From Bacillota bacterium (GTDB taxonomy: Bacteria > Bacillota > Clostridia > Oscillospirales > Ruminococcaceae), in NCBI GenBank assembly GCA_023395435.1, contig JAEWZG010000009.1, positions 1 through 24,488 on the forward strand: DNA of 24,488 nucleotides. The letters run 5' to 3'. The notes beneath the pieces are model-generated. The model was not told the origin of the DNA, ran no database searches, and saw only the letters and a list, made by a program, of their open reading frames with translations. Numbering within the stretch: position 1 is the stretch's first letter; each line of letters starts with the position of its first letter. Below are positions 23,360 through 24,488 of this stretch, piece by piece. The position numbers were made by a program, and so were the translations under genes.

Positions 23360-24488
23360 ATACTTAGTAAATTATAAAACCTCCAACGTTTAACTTGCGA
23401 TGGAGGTTTTCTGCGTAGTGATAAAAAAATCCAGTTATCAACCACCCACATGGTCAGTGCCTGCTTGCCACAGGCGTTACACTTTTTGAACTGCTTATCA
23501 AGGTTAAATGCAATTCTTGGAAGAAAGCCAGAATCTTCAAGCAAGGTGAAAAGAGGAAAGAATATTGCCATAGGTGGTAGCATAACGGATACTACCCACG
23601 CGAGAACCCTATACACTCCAAAAATAAGCATTTCGTATAAGAATCTCGGTGCATGAATATATTTTGCAAAATCAATTAGTCTATCTTCAATCCAGAATAG
23701 TCCGTTTGAAAGAAGCTGTGAAGGATAATTTGCTCCTGTTATTGTAATCCAAAAGATAATAAGTAAAGCTAAAACCATAATTGGATAGCCTATAATACGA
23801 CTTGCAAGAAGCTTATCAATTTTTCTGTCACGACTGTTATATGTATCTTTGTTGAATTTAACCGTGTCACTGCATATTCCTTCTGCAGTAATAACAAGAC
23901 AGGAAACTATCTTATTTTTTAGTTCTTCTGAGCCGATGTTATTTCTGTTAAGATAATCTATTGCACTGTCGACAGCATTGCTCACAGTATTATCACTTAG
24001 AATATCTGAGCCAAGATAAGAATTGACTTCGTTAATGAGAGCATGATCATAATCAAGAAGTTTAAGTGAAAGCCACCTAGAGTTAATTTTTTCAGTAACA
24101 TAATTTTCAATAGCAGGCTTTATTTTATTAATAGCAGTTTCAATCTGCGATATATATTTTACTGTAAGAGCTTCTGTTTTTTTATCCTCAGAAAAAAGTG
24201 TTTCAAGAGAGTTCATAAGACTATCCATGTCTTTTTTCTTTCTTGCGGAAATTCCTACTACGGGAACGCCAAGCTCTTTTGAAATTTCTTCAATGTCTAT
24301 TGTAATGTATTTTTTCTTTGCCTCGTCCATAAGATTTATACAAACAAGAACTTTTTTTGTTATTTCCATTGTTTGAAGTACAAGATTCAGGTTTCTTTCA
24401 AGGCAGGTTGCATCACATACCACAATAACAGCATCAGGCTCACCAAAGCAAATATAATTTCTTGCAACCTCTTCTTCTGCTGAATGAG
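23356..24488 (-). CDS. feoB: FeoB ferrous-iron transporter, GTPase and first membrane half (interrupted; 5' end outside window)
   Basis: The frame is open to the window edge and reads SAEEEVARNYICFGEPDAVI, then VVCDATCLERN, typical of the FeoB G domain. It includes the G4 motif NLMD and the G5-type SARKKKDMDSL, a helical regulatory domain, and the first membrane helices, ending DKQFKKCNACGKQALTM at 23451. The remaining codons to the stop at 23356 (WVVDNWIFLSL...) come from the inserted element and are foreign to FeoB. The G1 and G3 motifs lie outside the window. Together with 16997-17838 this would make a normal FeoB. Without recombination the product lacks most of the permease and transcripts probably stop at 23376-23410. 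Confidence 0.92.
   Translation of the reverse strand, partial: HSAEEEVARNYICFGEPDAVIVVCDATCLERNLNLVLQTMEITKKVLVCINLMDEAKKKYITIDIEEISKELGVPVVGISARKKKDMDSLMNSLETLFSEDKKTEALTVKYISQIETAINKIKPAIENYVTEKINSRWLSLKLLDYDHALINEVNSYLGSDILSDNTVSNAVDSAIDYLNRNNIGSEELKNKIVSCLVITAEGICSDTVKFNKDTYNSRDRKIDKLLASRIIGYPIMVLALLIIFWITITGANYPSQLLSNGLFWIEDRLIDFAKYIHAPRFLYEMLIFGVYRVLAWVVSVMLPPMAIFFPLFTLLEDSGFLPRIAFNLDKQFKKCNACGKQALTMWVVDNWIFLSLRRKPPSQVKRWRFYNLLSI
23376..23410. terminator. Bidirectional terminator at the right end of the element
   Basis: AAAACCTCCA (23376-23385) and TGGAGGTTTT (23401-23410) form a perfect 10-bp stem with a 15-base loop. It lies 16 bases after the galE stop, and on the opposite strand it would end transcripts of the broken feoB 5' half. 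Confidence 0.8.
23431..23450. repeat. Right end of element (inverted arm plus core ACA)
   Basis: CCAGTTATCAACCA (23431-23444), then CCC, then core ACA (23448-23450). The arm mirrors the left-end arm at 17846-17859 with one mismatch. feoB sequence (TGGTCAGTGCCTGC) begins at 23451. Confidence 0.78.

Larger units (their letters stand above)
17839..23450. mobile_element. 5.6-kb serine-recombinase intervening element inserted in feoB
   Basis: The element separates two exact halves of feoB. At the left junction the plus strand reads ...CCCATCG-ACA-CCCTTGG; at the right junction ...CCACCC-ACA-TGGTCAG. ACA is the only sequence shared by the junctions, as expected for crossover at a 2-base core by a large serine recombinase. 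Removing the DNA between the two ACA copies gives the feoB coding sequence ACC-ATG-TCG-ATG-GGA (TMSMG) in frame. Contents: recombinase, 40-residue ORF, DUF115/GT42-like gene, polyprenyl sugar transferase and galE. There are no phage, relaxase or conjugation genes, so transfer between cells would need help. The boundaries are inferred from the sequence, not from an empty-site comparison. Confidence 0.85.

Noticed and set aside
17806..23450. Prophage or conjugative element
   Set aside because: No phage structural, lysis or replication genes and no relaxase or type IV secretion genes; only a recombinase, a small ORF and glycan genes are present.
23356..23450. Native FeoB C-terminal tail (WVVDNWIFLSL…)
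   Set aside because: These codons are element sequence read in the feoB frame; the true continuation (SMGFGC…) is found at the other junction.
1..24488. CRISPR array, tRNA or rRNA genes
   Set aside because: No regularly spaced repeats and no recognisable tRNA or rRNA sequence on reading both strands, although a cloverleaf search was not run.

Overview
The window comes from an AT-rich, low-GC Gram-positive chromosome, probably a gut clostridium of the Ruminococcus/Oscillospiraceae type. This rests on strong GGAGG-type ribosome binding sites, a methionine synthase with its reactivation domain on a separate gene, QueH-type queuosine synthesis, a moxR/DUF58/transglutaminase operon and a clostridial-type FeoB. 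The taxonomic guess is inference. I see no tRNA, rRNA, CRISPR array, phage structural gene or conjugation gene, and no gene-free stretch longer than 300 bases.

Layout. 1-1100: a superoxide dismutase gene cut by the window edge, a putative amidase and a 57-residue orphan. 1106-1772: a lipoprotein with its own promoter and three TTGTAA iterons. 1807-6407: a minus-strand one-carbon/tRNA-modification operon (queH, metF, methionine synthase reactivation protein, methionine synthase) behind a strong promoter. 6431-7145: a TetR-family regulator with a promoter and a candidate operator. 7232-12109: a plus-strand operon of MoxR ATPase, DUF58 protein, membrane transglutaminase-like protein and a cysteine-rich small protein. 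12114-13531: a secreted, membrane-anchored PIG-L deacetylase. 13566-16940: a 1105-residue polytopic membrane protein.

The most notable region is 16997-24488. The ferrous-iron transporter gene feoB is split into two halves lying 5.6 kb apart on the same strand. Between them is an element (about 17839-23450) with a large serine recombinase, a 40-residue ORF in the same transcription unit, and three genes that look like surface-polysaccharide genes: a DUF115/GT42-like protein, a polyprenyl-phosphate sugar transferase and galE. Both junctions share the trinucleotide ACA (plus strand). Joining the flanks across it restores feoB in frame (QALTM-S-MGFGC). Joining the element ends gives a near-palindromic attP-like site with 14-bp arms matching at 13 positions.

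The recombinase reading frame runs across the left junction, so its C-terminus should differ between integrated and excised forms. The element therefore looks like a compact, non-phage intervening element that couples surface-polysaccharide genes to interruption of an iron transporter. Whether it excises in a regulated or stochastic way is not visible here. A homopolymeric A8 tract at the 5' end of the DUF115-like cargo gene suggests a second possible on/off switch.
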